A stretch of 33,627 nt of DNA, taken from Dethiobacter sp. GTDB lineage: Bacteria; Bacillota; Dethiobacteria; Dethiobacterales; Dethiobacteraceae. Below, piece after piece: positions 15,308-23,946 of the stretch. A program made the translations under genes and the position numbers. Where the stretch lies: positions 1 to 33,627 of the forward strand of contig JAGXRN010000059.1 of the NCBI GenBank assembly GCA_018335875.1, in the 5' to 3' direction. How positions within the stretch are numbered: position 1 is the first letter of the stretch; each line of letters opens with the position of its first letter. The notes beneath the pieces were generated by a model, which worked only from the letters and a program-made list of their open reading frames with translations, had not been told where the DNA came from and searched no databases.

Positions 15308-17011
15308 GTGAGGAGCATTAAGTTTGAGCAACTCCAGTATCAAAGGCCTGATATGGCAACGTTTAAGTCGGAGTTTGAGTACCTTCTGCGCAGCTTTTCG
15401 ACAGCACAGAGTTTTGCAGCTCAGGATGAGGCCATGACTGCTCTCAATAGTCTGAGAAGCGAGTATGAATCGATGATGGTGCTGGCCCAGATTCGCCACA
15501 CCATAAATACTGAGGACAGCTTCTACAAAGATGAACAGGATTATTCCGACCAGACTGAGCCTGTATACCTTGAGCTGGTCTCCGGTTATTACAGAGCTTT
15601 GCTTGGCGCAACACACAGGAAAGAGCTTGAGGAAAAATGGGGCAGCCAGCTGTTTCGAATTGCAGAGCTGGCACAAAAAACTATTTCGCCTGGAGTGATA
15701 AACGACCTGCAGAAAGAGAACGCTCTGGCCAGTGAATACACAAAACTGATAGCCGCGGCAAGTATTAACTTTGCCGGCGAAGAGAGAAATCTTGAGCAGC
15801 TGATACCCTTTCAGCTTTCGCCCCACAGGTTGACGAGAAAAGAGGCGCACGAGGCCAGGTATGGTTTTCTCAGCAGTAACGAAGAGGAGCTTGACAGGAT
15901 TTATGACGAGCTTGTCAGGGTAAGGACAACCATTGCCCGCAAGTTGGGCTTTAATAATTTTGTGGAACTGGCCTATATGCGCCTCAACCGCTCCGACTAC
16001 AATGCGGCCATGGTGGCCGGATTCCGGCAGCAGGTACTTGATTTTATAGTTCCGCTTGCTTCCTCGTTAAAGGCCCGCCAGCGTACCAGGATAGGCGTTG
16101 ATACTCTGCACTACTATGACAATAATTTTTATTTTAAGACAGGCAATGCGCGGCCCCAGGGGCCGCCGGACTGGATTGTAAATCAGGGGGCGCGTATGTA
16201 CAGCGAACTTTCCCCGGAGACGGGTGCCTTTTTTACATACATGAATGAAAAAGGCCTGATGGATCTGGTAAGCAAAAAAGGCAAGGCAGCAGGCGGATAC
16301 TGCAACTATATAGCAAAGCATCAGGCGCCTTTTATTTTTTCCAATTTCAACGGCACCTCCGGCGATGTGGATGTTTTAACCCATGAAGCAGGCCACGCGT
16401 TTCAGCTTTATCAAAGCAGGCACCTGACGCTGCCCGAGTATTCTTTCCCCACATATGAGGCCTGTGAGATACACTCCATGAGTATGGAGCTCTTTGCATG
16501 GCCGTGGATGGAGCTCTTTTTCGGGCCAGGAGCAGGCAAATACAAGTTTTTCCACCTTAGCGACTCCCTTTTCTATGTCGCCTATGAAGCGGCAGTGGAT
16601 GAATTCCAGCACCTTGTTTATAATGACCATGAAGCCACGCCGGCGCAAAGAAAGAAATTCTGGCGCGAGACAGAAAAAAAATATCTGCCCCACCTGAATT
16701 ATGAAGATAGCGACTACCTGGAAAAAGGCGGTTACTGGCAGCAGCAAAGCCATATTTACAAGTCTCCATTTTACTATATTGATTATGCTCTGGCGCAGAT
16801 CTGCGCATTTCAGTTTTGGAAAAGATACGATGAGTGCAGAAATTCAGCCTGGTCTGACTACCTGAAGCTGTGCCGTGCCGGAGGCAGCCTGTCTTTTGTT
16901 GAGCTGATAAAATTGTCCGGCCTCATTTCCCCGTTTGAGCCAGGCTGTGTAAAAGCGGTGGCGGGTCAAATCGCACAGTGGCTCGATGGCTTTGATGACA
17001 GTGGCCTTTAA
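15308..17011 (+). CDS. M3 family oligoendopeptidase (PepF-like)
   Basis: A 567-aa cytosolic zinc peptidase that degrades short peptides. The catalytic HEAGH sits at about residues 359-363, with the third ligand Glu at about residue 394 in SMSMELF. The family layout is complete: N-terminal helical lid, FNNFVELAYMRLNRSDY, then the GGYCNYIAKHQAPFIFSNFNGT strand before the active site, and YWQQQSHIYKSPFYYIDYALAQICAFQFW at the end. The start is odd. The GTG at 15308 lies inside the GGGAGGTG Shine-Dalgarno, while an ATT at 15317 has ideal spacing and would give an N-terminus IKFEQLQYQRPDM like that of relatives. A strong sigma-A promoter lies upstream and a terminator downstream, so it is transcribed alone. 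Confidence 0.9.
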   Translation: MRSIKFEQLQYQRPDMATFKSEFEYLLRSFSTAQSFAAQDEAMTALNSLRSEYESMMVLAQIRHTINTEDSFYKDEQDYSDQTEPVYLELVSGYYRALLGATHRKELEEKWGSQLFRIAELAQKTISPGVINDLQKENALASEYTKLIAAASINFAGEERNLEQLIPFQLSPHRLTRKEAHEARYGFLSSNEEELDRIYDELVRVRTTIARKLGFNNFVELAYMRLNRSDYNAAMVAGFRQQVLDFIVPLASSLKARQRTRIGVDTLHYYDNNFYFKTGNARPQGPPDWIVNQGARMYSELSPETGAFFTYMNEKGLMDLVSKKGKAAGGYCNYIAKHQAPFIFSNFNGTSGDVDVLTHEAGHAFQLYQSRHLTLPEYSFPTYEACEIHSMSMELFAWPWMELFFGPGAGKYKFFHLSDSLFYVAYEAAVDEFQHLVYNDHEATPAQRKKFWRETEKKYLPHLNYEDSDYLEKGGYWQQQSHIYKSPFYYIDYALAQICAFQFWKRYDECRNSAWSDYLKLCRAGGSLSFVELIKLSGLISPFEPGCVKAVAGQIAQWLDGFDDSGL

Positions 17012-17028
17012 AAACATACTATGTCAGG

Positions 17029-17059
17029 CATGCCGGCTGATTTGAGCCGGCATGTTTTT
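17029..17059 (+). terminator. Rho-independent terminator of the M3 peptidase gene
   Basis: Perfect 10-bp arms CATGCCGGCT and AGCCGGCATG with a 6-nt loop, followed by TTTTTC. It lies between two convergent genes and has its U-run on the plus strand only. Confidence 0.88.
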
Positions 17060-17062
17060 CTG

Positions 17063-17576
17063 TTACACCATCTTTGTGTTATTCATGATCAGTTCAAATG
17101 TTCCGCCCAGGTAATCGGCAGCTTTTCTGCACATCATCATGCGGGTGAGGAAGATTTCAAAATACTCCATTTTGGATGAAATCATGGTGTCGATTTGTAG
17201 TGATAGGGTGAGTATCTTTTGCTCTCCGTCTATTTTCAGCACTGATTCCTCTACAGCATAATTGACACGGTCATGGATATCAAAGGCTGCAAAGTCATCG
17301 TTTCTGACACGGCTCCGGCGGACATCACTCTTATCGGCCAGGACCAGTGCCGCGGAGACGGGATTAACGGGGGAGCCGCTGTTCTCGTCATGATTGCCGA
17401 TGGCTGAAACAACCTGTGAGATTTCCTGTGGAGCCATCCCCAAACGGGTAAGGATATTAAATGCCAGTATTGCTCCCGATTGGGCATGCCCGGACCGGCT
17501 TATTATATTGCCGGTATCATGCATAAAACCGGCGATTTTCGTCATTATCTTTTATTTCCTGGTATGTTATCGTCAT
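17063..17576 (-). pseudogene. HD-domain phosphohydrolase, small internal deletion with frameshift
   Basis: The main frame (17545 down to 17063, 160 aa) carries most of an HD-domain hydrolase: IAGFMHDTGNIISRSGHAQSG, VSAIGNHDENSGSPVNPVSA, LADKSDVRRSRVRN and a C-terminal FEIFLTRMMMCRKAADYLGG. The true start lies further up: AGGAGG before ATG 17576 leads into MTITYQEIKDNDE, the usual N-terminus of this family as I remember it. That frame hits TGA at 17517-17519 after 19 codons. About 40-50 residues between NDE and IAGF, probably including the first metal-binding His, are missing, and the join is out of frame. If translation restarts at 17545 the product lacks part of the metal site. Confidence 0.72.
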
Positions 17577-17638
17577 TTTTTCCTCCTGTCAATTATTTAT
17601 TTTAATGCCGCTCTGACTACGACCATGGCGGCCGGCTT

Positions 17639-17916
17639 TTAATCTTCTGTGCACCAAAACTTTTTGAGTTCCATATATTTAGGCGGATAGGTAACCTCAT
17701 AATTCAGCATGGCGGGAATGGGGTAGCGAACCCCTTTTTTATGAGTTTCAACCAGGCCTGTCATCACATTTTCAATTTGGCTGCCTGGGATTGTAAATAT
17801 CATGTCTTTGGAGGTAATTCCTCCCCGGCGACTGCCATTTTAACTGCCAGAGGATGAGTCTGCGGCCTTATATACTCCTCCAGGATACGGGCCACTTCTT
17901 TAAGATCGTGATTCAT
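17639..17916 (-). pseudogene. DUF169 family gene, large internal deletion
   Basis: ATG 17916, behind AGAAGG, starts a typical DUF169 N-terminus (MNHDLKEVARILEEYIRPQT, HPLAVKMAVAGEELPP) that then reads a stop within a few codons. In another frame the C-terminus follows at once: KDMIFTIPGSQIENVMTGL, ETHKKGVRYPIPAMLNYEV, YPPKYMELKKFW and the stop at 17639-17641. Family members are usually above 200 residues; only about 90 codons remain. Start, RBS and stop are therefore all kept while the core is gone. It lies between the damaged HD and WYL genes on the same strand. Confidence 0.7.
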
Positions 17917-17953
17917 TTTTCAACCTTCTCTCTTCTTGTCACTGTTTTCCGAT

Positions 17954-17959
17954 ATTATA
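17954..17959 (-). promoter_or_regulatory. Extended -10 promoter element of the DUF169 remnant
   Basis: On the minus strand TATAAT is preceded by TGG, an extended -10 (TGnTATAAT), 37 bases before the DUF169 start codon. No good -35 is present. The promoter surviving intact beside a gutted gene suggests recent damage. Confidence 0.45.
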
Positions 17960-17986
17960 CCATCATTTGCGCACAGATTGACATAC

Positions 17987-18013
17987 AGGAAAAATAAGGT
18001 ACTTAGCGAATAT
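17987..18013 (+). repeat. Dispersed intergenic motif, copy 3
   Basis: AGGAAA with GCGAATAT starting 19 bases downstream, the same spacing as copy 2. It lies just left of the nested palindrome at 18015. Confidence 0.45.
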
Positions 18014-18014
18014 A

Positions 18015-18053
18015 GTGATAAGAGCATTTTTGCCGCAAAAATGCACCTATCAC
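18015..18053. repeat. Nested 39-bp palindrome
   Basis: The inner arms GCATTTTTGC and GCAAAAATGC meet around a single C. The outer arms GTGATA and TATCAC are separated from them by 3-nt mismatched spacers. The single-base centre fits a protein-binding DNA dyad better than an RNA terminator, and there is no U-run. It is intergenic, between the DUF169 remnant promoter and the end of the WYL remnant. Confidence 0.6.
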
Positions 18054-18125
18054 GGTTAAATGAAATCTGTTCAACTGTGTAAGTGCACTTTTTAATATAG
18101 GAATATGTGTTTGCCGGAAAGAGGG

Positions 18126-18338
18126 CTAGGTATGATAGATTTCCAGCGCTTTAGCCAGTTGTTCTGCCAGCGCCTGCCGCAACCACTGTGGCTCCAGCGG
18201 TTCGATTGTGCTTCCCCAGGTCATAAGCCAGGGAATCATTTCCTGGGCGCCGGATAGCAGGAAGGAAACTTCAAGGCTCCCGTCAGGCATTTCTTTTATT
18301 TGCTGGCTGTCGTGGTAGCGGTTAACGCGATCTGTCAA
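18126..18338 (-). pseudogene. WYL-domain regulator remnant, in-frame internal deletion
   Basis: A 70-aa frame with a TTG start behind GGAGG. The last ~60 residues (YHDSQQIKEMPDGSLEVSFL, SGAQEMIPWLMTWGSTIEPL, then an amphipathic helix) match the C-terminal extension of WYL transcription factors. The first seven (MTDRVNR) look like a normal start for such a regulator. The HTH and the WYL core, some 200 or more residues, would be missing between them, here without a frameshift. A TATAAT lies further upstream on the minus strand (about 18379-18384). It diverges from the MFS transporter gene, which the intact regulator may once have controlled. Confidence 0.6.
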
Positions 18339-18459
18339 GCCTGACCCTTCCTCCGGCCTTTCTTTTTATGGACTTAAATATTATAATTAAAAAGTGTCCA
18401 AATTTTAACAGGGTTTAGGGTTGAAAGGCAATACGAAAGCACAGACAGATGGTGAGAAG

Positions 18460-19671
18460 ATGATTATGTTTTACCGTAAAAAGAGTGATATTTATCTGCC
18501 ACCGGAGCAGTTTGTTTCCGGTATAGGAAACTGGGCATTGTTTTTAAGCGGTGCATTTTTGGTGTTTATCAACTTTTTTGTGTCGCTGACAATACTCCCC
18601 TATTATGTGCTGCAGATTGGCGGGACTGAATTTCAGTCCGGGCTGCAGAACACAGTTTTCTTTCTGGCGTCGGTGCTTTTGCGTTTTTATTTCGGGCCCC
18701 TGGCGGACAAAAAGGGCAGGAAGCTTCTTTTGCTCATTGGCTCATTTGTATTTGCCACAACGCCGGTAATATTGCTCTTGCACACAAGTATGTGGCTGTT
18801 GGTCCCCGCCAGGATTTACCAGGCCATAGGCGCCGCTGCTTTCCTGTCAAGCGGGAGTTCGCTGGCGGCAGATATGGCTCCCGACGGGAAAACCGGGACG
18901 TTCCTTGGCTTATACCGTATGCTCATAACACTGGCCCTTTTATTTGGACCTCCCACAGCTTTCTTCATTATTAATACGGCCGGGTTTAGAGTTTTGTTTC
19001 TGGTCAGCATCATGATTGGTTTTTTATCTTTTGCACTGATAGCCTTTGTGAATACACCTATCCTGCCTGCTGATGACCAATCCGGCTCACTGGCAATTCT
19101 CCGCTTGGTTTTAGCTAAAAGCAATGTCTGTACGGTATTATCAGGGATTGCTCTGGCGTCCCTTGGCTATGGTGCAATCCTGACTTTTGCCATTGTGCTT
19201 ATTTCACAGATTGGGAAAATAGGAAACCCGGGGATATATTTTGTTTACTTTGGAGTGGGGGGTATCGCCGCTAATTTAAGTACCGGCTATCTATCCGACC
19301 GCTTCTCGCGAGCATCAGTGGCTTGGCCGGCATTGGCGCTGCTGGGTGTGGGGACAATCTCCCTCTTTTTTGCTCCTTACACTTCTGTAATGCTAATACC
19401 CGGCAGTATGGTTGCCGGGTATGGCCTGTCAGGTGCATATCTTGTTTTTATTGCCTGGCTGATAGACGTCACAGACCAAAGAGTGAGGGCTGCTGTTTTG
19501 AGTGTCCAGGAGAGCGCCATCGATGTGTCAGTTGCTGCAGCATCCTTGCTGGTCGGTGCTGCCAGCAGGTGGATAGAACTGCCCTCAGCTTTTGCGGCAA
19601 TTGGTTTTATCGTGCTTGTCCCTGCTGCAGTGTTAATCATCAGGACAAGGCGGCCGCGGGATACAGTGTAA
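18460..19671 (+). CDS. MFS transporter
   Basis: A protein of about 403 aa with some twelve hydrophobic segments and the MFS loop motif between TM2 and TM3 (FYFGPLADKKGRKLLLL), plus the related loop in the second half (LSTGYLSDRFSRASVAWPAL). It is an inner-membrane secondary transporter, probably of the drug or sugar efflux type; the substrate is unknown. I prefer ATG 18460 (GGTGAG a few bases upstream) to the TTG at 18421, which has no spacing from any RBS. It is transcribed away from the WYL regulator remnant and towards asnS. Confidence 0.82.
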   Translation: MIMFYRKKSDIYLPPEQFVSGIGNWALFLSGAFLVFINFFVSLTILPYYVLQIGGTEFQSGLQNTVFFLASVLLRFYFGPLADKKGRKLLLLIGSFVFATTPVILLLHTSMWLLVPARIYQAIGAAAFLSSGSSLAADMAPDGKTGTFLGLYRMLITLALLFGPPTAFFIINTAGFRVLFLVSIMIGFLSFALIAFVNTPILPADDQSGSLAILRLVLAKSNVCTVLSGIALASLGYGAILTFAIVLISQIGKIGNPGIYFVYFGVGGIAANLSTGYLSDRFSRASVAWPALALLGVGTISLFFAPYTSVMLIPGSMVAGYGLSGAYLVFIAWLIDVTDQRVRAAVLSVQESAIDVSVAAASLLVGAASRWIELPSAFAAIGFIVLVPAAVLIIRTRRPRDTV

Positions 19672-19719
19672 GGCGTTAAGTCTGATTATGAATGGAATGG
19701 CTGTTTGCTGGTATAATAA

Positions 19720-19749
19720 TTGACAACTGCTGAGATTTTCGGATATAAA
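19720..19749 (+). promoter_or_regulatory. Sigma-A promoter for asnS
   Basis: TTGACA at 19720-19725 and TATAAA at 19744-19749 with an 18-base spacer. The start would fall near 19756, giving a leader of only about 20 bases before the asnS start. An overlapping TATAAT at 19712-19717 has no good -35. Confidence 0.6.
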
Positions 19750-19774
19750 AACCAAAAAAGGCAGGCGATTGGAT

Positions 19775-21166
19775 ATGGAAAAAGTAGTGGTAAGACAGCT
19801 TGTAAGGGATACAGGCAGGTATGCCGATAAAGAAGTGGAAGTGGAAGGGTGGATAAGAAGCAATCGTGACCAGAAATCCTTTGGTTTCATTTCACTGAAC
19901 GACGGCACTCATTTTAACAGTATCCAGGTGGTGTACGAAAAGGAGACTGTGACGAACTTTGACCAGGTGGCCAAGTTCAGAGCAGGCTCTGCGGTGAGAA
20001 TAAGCGGAATTTTGGTTCAAACTCCTCAGGCCAGACAGCCTTTTGAAATAAAGGCAAAGGGAGTAATCCTGGAGGGTGATTCTCCGGAGGACTACCCTAT
20101 CCAGCCAAAAAGGCATACCAGGGAATTCTTAAGAGAAGTGGCACATCTGCGTCCGAGGACGAATCTGTTTAATGCGGTATTCAGGGTACGGTCTCTGGTA
20201 TCTTTTTCCATTCATAAGTTTTTTCAGGAAAAGGGTTTTATCAATCTTCATTCACCCATAATCACTGCCAACGATGCGGAAGGCGCGGGAGAAATGTTCA
20301 GAATAACTGTGTTGGACGCCAAAAACCCACCGCTCACGGAGGGCGCAGTTGATTTCACCCAGGATTTTTTTGGCAGGAGAACAAATCTCACTGTGAGCGG
20401 CCAGCTGGAAGCAGAAGCATATGCCCTTGCCTTTAAAGATGTGTACACTTTCGGCCCCACTTTCCGGGCGGAGAATTCCAATACAGCCAGGCATGCTGCG
20501 GAATTCTGGATGATAGAGCCCGAGATAGCTTTTGCCGACCTTAAGGACAATATGAGCCTGGCGGAAGAGATGATGAAATATATAATAAGTTATGTGTTAA
20601 CGAACGCCGGGGAAGAAATTGAATTTTTCAATGAATTTGTGGAGAAGGGGCTAAAGGAAAAATTAGAGAAGATTGTAAATTCACAATTCGCCCATATAAC
20701 CTATACAAAGGCTGTGGAAACACTTCAAGAATCCGGGGAAAAATTCGAGTATCCCGTGGCCTGGGGTAAAGACCTGCAGACCGAGCATGAAAGGTATCTG
20801 ACTGAGAAGGTGTTTAACAAACCGGTGTTTGTAACGGACTACCCAAGGGAGATAAAAGCCTTCTATATGAGGCTCAATGATGATGGGAAAACTGTTGCCG
20901 CCATGGATTTGCTGGTACCGGGAGTGGGGGAAATAATAGGCGGCAGCCAGAGAGAAGAAAGAGCGGATGTGCTGGCGCAAAGGATGAAAGAGTCCGAGAT
21001 TGACGAGAAGGATTTATGGTGGTATATGGATTTAAGAAAATACGGCGGAGTAAAGCATGCCGGTTTTGGACTGGGTTTTGAAAGGGCTATCATGTATGTT
21101 ACAGGGATAAGCAACATCAGGGATGTGATCCCGTTTCCAAGGACGGTTAAGTCTTGCGAATTTTAG
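19775..21166 (+). CDS. asnS: Asparaginyl-tRNA synthetase
   Basis: A 463-aa class IIb synthetase that charges tRNA-Asn with asparagine in the cytosol. The N-terminal OB-fold anticodon-binding domain is at about residues 15-105 ([20 protein letters not shown]). The catalytic domain contains motif 2 ([20 protein letters not shown], then [11 protein letters not shown]) and motif 3 ([16 protein letters not shown], then [10 protein letters not shown]). The ENSNT signature points to AsnRS, not AspRS. The start is either ATG 19775 or TTG 19769; both share the AAGGCAGG RBS. Its 3' end lies 13 bases from the convergent EamA transporter, with no terminator between them. Confidence 0.95.
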   Translation: MEKVVVRQLVRDTGRYADKEVEVEGWIRSNRDQKSFGFISLNDGTHFNSIQVVYEKETVTNFDQVAKFRAGSAVRISGILVQTPQARQPFEIKAKGVILEGDSPEDYPIQPKRHTREFLREVAHLRPRTNLFNAVFRVRSLVSFSIHKFFQEKGFINLHSPIITANDAEGAGEMFRITVLDAKNPPLTEGAVDFTQDFFGRRTNLTVSGQLEAEAYALAFKDVYTFGPTFRAENSNTARHAAEFWMIEPEIAFADLKDNMSLAEEMMKYIISYVLTNAGEEIEFFNEFVEKGLKEKLEKIVNSQFAHITYTKAVETLQESGEKFEYPVAWGKDLQTEHERYLTEKVFNKPVFVTDYPREIKAFYMRLNDDGKTVAAMDLLVPGVGEIIGGSQREERADVLAQRMKESEIDEKDLWWYMDLRKYGGVKHAGFGLGFERAIMYVTGISNIRDVIPFPRTVKSCEF

Positions 21167-21179
21167 AGTGCTTACTTCG

Positions 21180-22061
21180 CTAACCCTGAATAGCCGAGCC
21201 TGACCCCCGGACGAAGACAAACAGTCCTGCCAGTATGAGAATACCGCCAAGGACATGCCCGGCGGGCGGGATTTCATGCAGGAACAGGTAGGCCAGCAGT
21301 GTAGCGCCCACCGGTTCACCAAGAATCATCACTGAGACAAAGGAGACATCCACACGGGCCAGGGCCCAGTTAAAGACGGTATGGCCGAGGATGGTGGGAA
21401 AGAGGGCGAGAGCCAGAAAAATCAGCCATTCCCGCGGCGGGTAGGCAAAAAGCGGCGCACCGCCGGCATACGATGCGGCCGCTAAAACGAGCCAGGCCGC
21501 CAGGTAGGTGTGAGTTACATAGTTTAGATTGCTCATGTTTTTGCGCGCCTGCCTGCCTAAGAGAAAATAGCCGGATACGGCAACAGCACCGCCCAGTGCA
21601 AGCAGGTTGCCAAAGAGGGCGGTTTGACCGTGCCGGTCACCCAAGGCGATAACCACAATTCCCGCCAGCGCAAACAATGTCCCTGCCAGTTTGGCCGGGC
21701 CGATGGTCTTGCGGTCATAAAAACGGGTGTAGGCAAGGATAAAGAGCGGGTGGGTGGAGACCAGTACCACCGAAGCAGCAACGCCGGTAAAGCGCAGTGA
21801 GGAAAACCACATCAGAAAGTGCAGGCCCAGGCAGGCGCCGGCCAGGGCGGCAACAGCCCTGTCCCTGTATTTTGTGGCACGTATCTCCGGGCCGCAGCGC
21901 CAAATTGCCACCGGGCCAAGAAAAACCAGTGTCAGCAGCAGCCTGTTTGCCGCCATTGCTGCAGACGGCGCCTGGCTGAGACGGATAAACAAAGCTGAAG
22001 TTGACACCGCCGTCACTGCCAGCAGAACTGCAAATTTTGCATTTATATTGTCAGAGTTCAT
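21180..22061 (-). CDS. EamA/DMT-family transporter
   Basis: A 293-aa protein with about ten hydrophobic segments in two EamA-type repeats, each ending near a short basic loop. Typical pieces are SALFIRLSQAPSAAMAANR in the first TM, FLMWFSSLRFTGVAASVVLV, and FNWALARVDVSFVSVMILGEPVG in the second repeat. It is a drug/metabolite-type exporter in the membrane; the substrate is unknown. The frame extends 42 codons upstream, but GGAGG before two adjacent ATGs sets the start at 22061 (6-base spacing), leaving a long untranslated leader that contains the hairpin at 22162-22200. Confidence 0.85.
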   Translation of the reverse strand: MNSDNINAKFAVLLAVTAVSTSALFIRLSQAPSAAMAANRLLLTLVFLGPVAIWRCGPEIRATKYRDRAVAALAGACLGLHFLMWFSSLRFTGVAASVVLVSTHPLFILAYTRFYDRKTIGPAKLAGTLFALAGIVVIALGDRHGQTALFGNLLALGGAVAVSGYFLLGRQARKNMSNLNYVTHTYLAAWLVLAAASYAGGAPLFAYPPREWLIFLALALFPTILGHTVFNWALARVDVSFVSVMILGEPVGATLLAYLFLHEIPPAGHVLGGILILAGLFVFVRGSGSAIQG

Positions 22062-22161
22062 CATTAACCTCCAAACTAACTGCGCAAACGATTTCGCTGG
22101 CACGGTCCTGATTTCCTGCCGGAAATTGGCGGATTTAAAAATTACGAAGATAAAACAAAAC

Positions 22162-22200
22162 CAAGCGCGGTACTGTTTGTATTTCACAGTACCGCGTTTG
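22162..22200 (-). terminator. Strong hairpin in the leader of the EamA transporter gene
   Basis: The core arms CGCGGTACTGT and ACAGTACCGCG pair perfectly (11 bp) around a 9-nt loop, with four more flanking pairs including one G-U. On the minus strand it is followed by GTTTTGTTTTATC, as in an intrinsic terminator. No minus-strand gene lies upstream, so it sits in the transporter leader, about 100 bases before the start, as an attenuator would. It may also stop rightward transcripts (TTTGATTATTTTT). Confidence 0.6.
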
Positions 22201-22339
22201 ATTATTTTTAAACAGCCTGAAAAGGGTTTCAGCTTATTGTGTCAAATTTTACATAAATAGATAGAAATCTACACGGTGCATCTCCGGAGTCCTTCTGATA
22301 ATGCTGTATAGTGGCGCAGACGAAACGGGGGGAAATTTT

Positions 22340-22688
22340 ATGAACCGGAATGAATTAATTGATCTCTATGAAAAGGCACTGGAGAAGGTTAGGCAGGGAG
22401 AGCTTGAAGAAGCTGAAAAAATTCTGCTGGAGGTGCACAAGTCCGACCAAGGCCACTTTGCCCGCAATAAACTGGCTATGGTCCGCATCAGCCGCGGGTT
22501 GCTGCCTGAAGCCCTGGAAACTTTGAGTGTAACTACTGGTATTTATCGGTGCAGCCAGAATAAATGTGCGCCGCCACAGAATCGCTGTGATTCCCCTTGA
22601 GCTGCGCGCTGAGATAAAGAGGATTTTTTATCCGGCGCAATATGAATGCGCTGCCGCAGCAGAACAGCTAAAGCTGTGGGAAGATTAG
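22340..22688 (+). pseudogene. TPR protein gene, broken in the middle
   Basis: ATG 22340, behind GGGGGGA, starts a TPR-type N-terminus (MNRNELIDLYEKALEKVRQG, then AEKILLEVHKSD and LAMVRISRGLLPEALETL). From about 22525 the frame becomes Cys-rich and low-quality, ending at 22598-22600. A second frame (22533-22688) then encodes a plausible C-terminus (RHRIAVIPLELRAEIKRIFY, then AAAAEQLKLWED). The two parts probably belong to one gene with a deletion and frameshift at about 22525-22560, but I do not recognise the full-length family, so this pairing is an inference. Confidence 0.5.
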
Positions 22689-22769
22689 AGAAAGTAAGCT
22701 GCAACTGTAGGATATCACCGGGGAATGACGAATATAATAGGTAGTCTTTTTATGAAAGGAAGATATAAG

Positions 22770-23381
22770 ATGGATGAACAAATTCAAGAACTCATGTCGG
22801 CACTGGAGAGAAAGAGAATATCTTGTACTTTTGCTGCAAATCGTACAGAGGCTGCAGAAAAGGTTTTAAGCATGATTCCTGCAGATAGCAATGTCGGCAT
22901 CGGGGGGTCAGTTACCATACAAGAGCTTGGCATTGAAGAAACGCTTAAAGAAAAAGGCTGTGAAGTTTACTGGCACTGGCGTGTGCCAAAAGAAGAAGCT
23001 GATGCCGAGCGGCGCCGCGCGCTGACAGCTGACGTTTATTTATGCAGCACAAATGCTATAACAGAAGACGGTGTGTTAGTTAATATTGACGGTACCGGCA
23101 ACAGGGTGGTTTCCATGGTTTATGGCCCGAAGAAAGCAGTGATTGTTACCGGGAAGAATAAAATAGTCAAGGATGTTGACAGTGCCCTGAAACGCATCAA
23201 GGAAGTCGCCTGCCCCTTAAATGCCCGCAGGCTGAACAGGGCCACACCGTGTGCTAAAACAGGGAAATGCCATGACTGTAAGACAGAAGAACGTATGTGT
23301 AATGTAACTACCATAATTGAACGCGCTCCCAGCAGTATAGAAATGCATGTTTTAATTGTCGGGGAGGATATGGGCTTTTAA
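22770..23381 (+). CDS. LUD-domain protein
   Basis: A 203-aa protein of the LUD (LutB/LutC-like, formerly DUF162) family. Visible marks are SNVGIGGSVTIQELGIEETL, the DVYLCSTNAITEDGVLVNID strand and the glycine-rich GTGNRVVSMVYGPKKAVIV. A C-terminal Cys cluster (TPCAKTGKCHDCKTEERMCN) could hold a metal or Fe-S centre. Relatives act in lactate utilisation or are uncharacterised stand-alone proteins in anaerobes. ATG 22770 has AAAGGAAGA at good spacing; the in-frame ATGs at 22725 and 22752 lack this. Confidence 0.85.
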   Translation: MDEQIQELMSALERKRISCTFAANRTEAAEKVLSMIPADSNVGIGGSVTIQELGIEETLKEKGCEVYWHWRVPKEEADAERRRALTADVYLCSTNAITEDGVLVNIDGTGNRVVSMVYGPKKAVIVTGKNKIVKDVDSALKRIKEVACPLNARRLNRATPCAKTGKCHDCKTEERMCNVTTIIERAPSSIEMHVLIVGEDMGF

Positions 23382-23421
23382 ACAGGCCATACAATAATTA
23401 TTAAATCAGGGAGGGCTGATA

Positions 23422-23901
23422 ATGAATAACAAAGATACCTCCGAAGTAACTAAAGCTTACCGTGCGGCAATCGGCGACAGGGCAACGTGGTTTTATCTGC
23501 TGCTGAAAAACGCAGAAGAGATGGGAATTGACGGCGAAAAACTGGCCGAGAAAGCAATCACTCAATTTGGTGTAGAAAAAGGCCGGCGCCTCGGTAAAAT
23601 AGAAAACGCATCCGATTTTGTGGACGCACTGTTCTCAGGCTACGGCTGCGGCGCTTTTGCCATGGAAAAGGTCGCCCAATCCCCACAAGAAAGCGTTCTC
23701 CGCTTCCACCACTGCGCCCTGGTGGATGCCTGGCAAAAACGGGGCCTTGGCGCCGAAGAAATTTCACGTCTCTGCCGCCTGGCACGCTTCGGCGACCTGG
23801 GTATGGTGAGCAACTTCTCAAATCTCACTCTTGCCTTCCCCAAAGTGCTGGCAGACGGTGATGATTACTGCGAGCTTAAAGTTGCCTGCAGCAGCAAATA
23901 G
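23422..23901 (+). CDS. L-2-amino-thiazoline-4-carboxylate hydrolase-like protein
   Basis: A 159-aa protein with AGGGAGGG before its ATG. The last third (ISRLCRLARFGDLGMVSNFS, then LTLAFPKVLADGDDYCELKV) fits the ATC-hydrolase family pattern in which a Cys-containing DDYCE strand closes the fold. The name comes from ring opening in the thiazoline route to cysteine, but most members are uncharacterised and a different small-molecule substrate is likely here. It lies 40 bases after the LUD gene and upstream of an enoyl-CoA hydratase. A second, diverged family member is encoded at 28501-29067. Confidence 0.7.
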   Translation: MNNKDTSEVTKAYRAAIGDRATWFYLLLKNAEEMGIDGEKLAEKAITQFGVEKGRRLGKIENASDFVDALFSGYGCGAFAMEKVAQSPQESVLRFHHCALVDAWQKRGLGAEEISRLCRLARFGDLGMVSNFSNLTLAFPKVLADGDDYCELKVACSSK

Positions 23902-23946
23902 GCTTGACCAAATGGTGTGTAATTTTAATTACTGGAGGAGGAGAGT

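Noticed and set aside
15293..15850. 185-codon minus-strand open frame
   Set aside because: Mirror of the well-supported M3 peptidase gene, with no family features.
21754..22260. 168-codon plus-strand open frame
   Set aside because: Antisense to the EamA transporter and running through its leader hairpin; no RBS and no domain.
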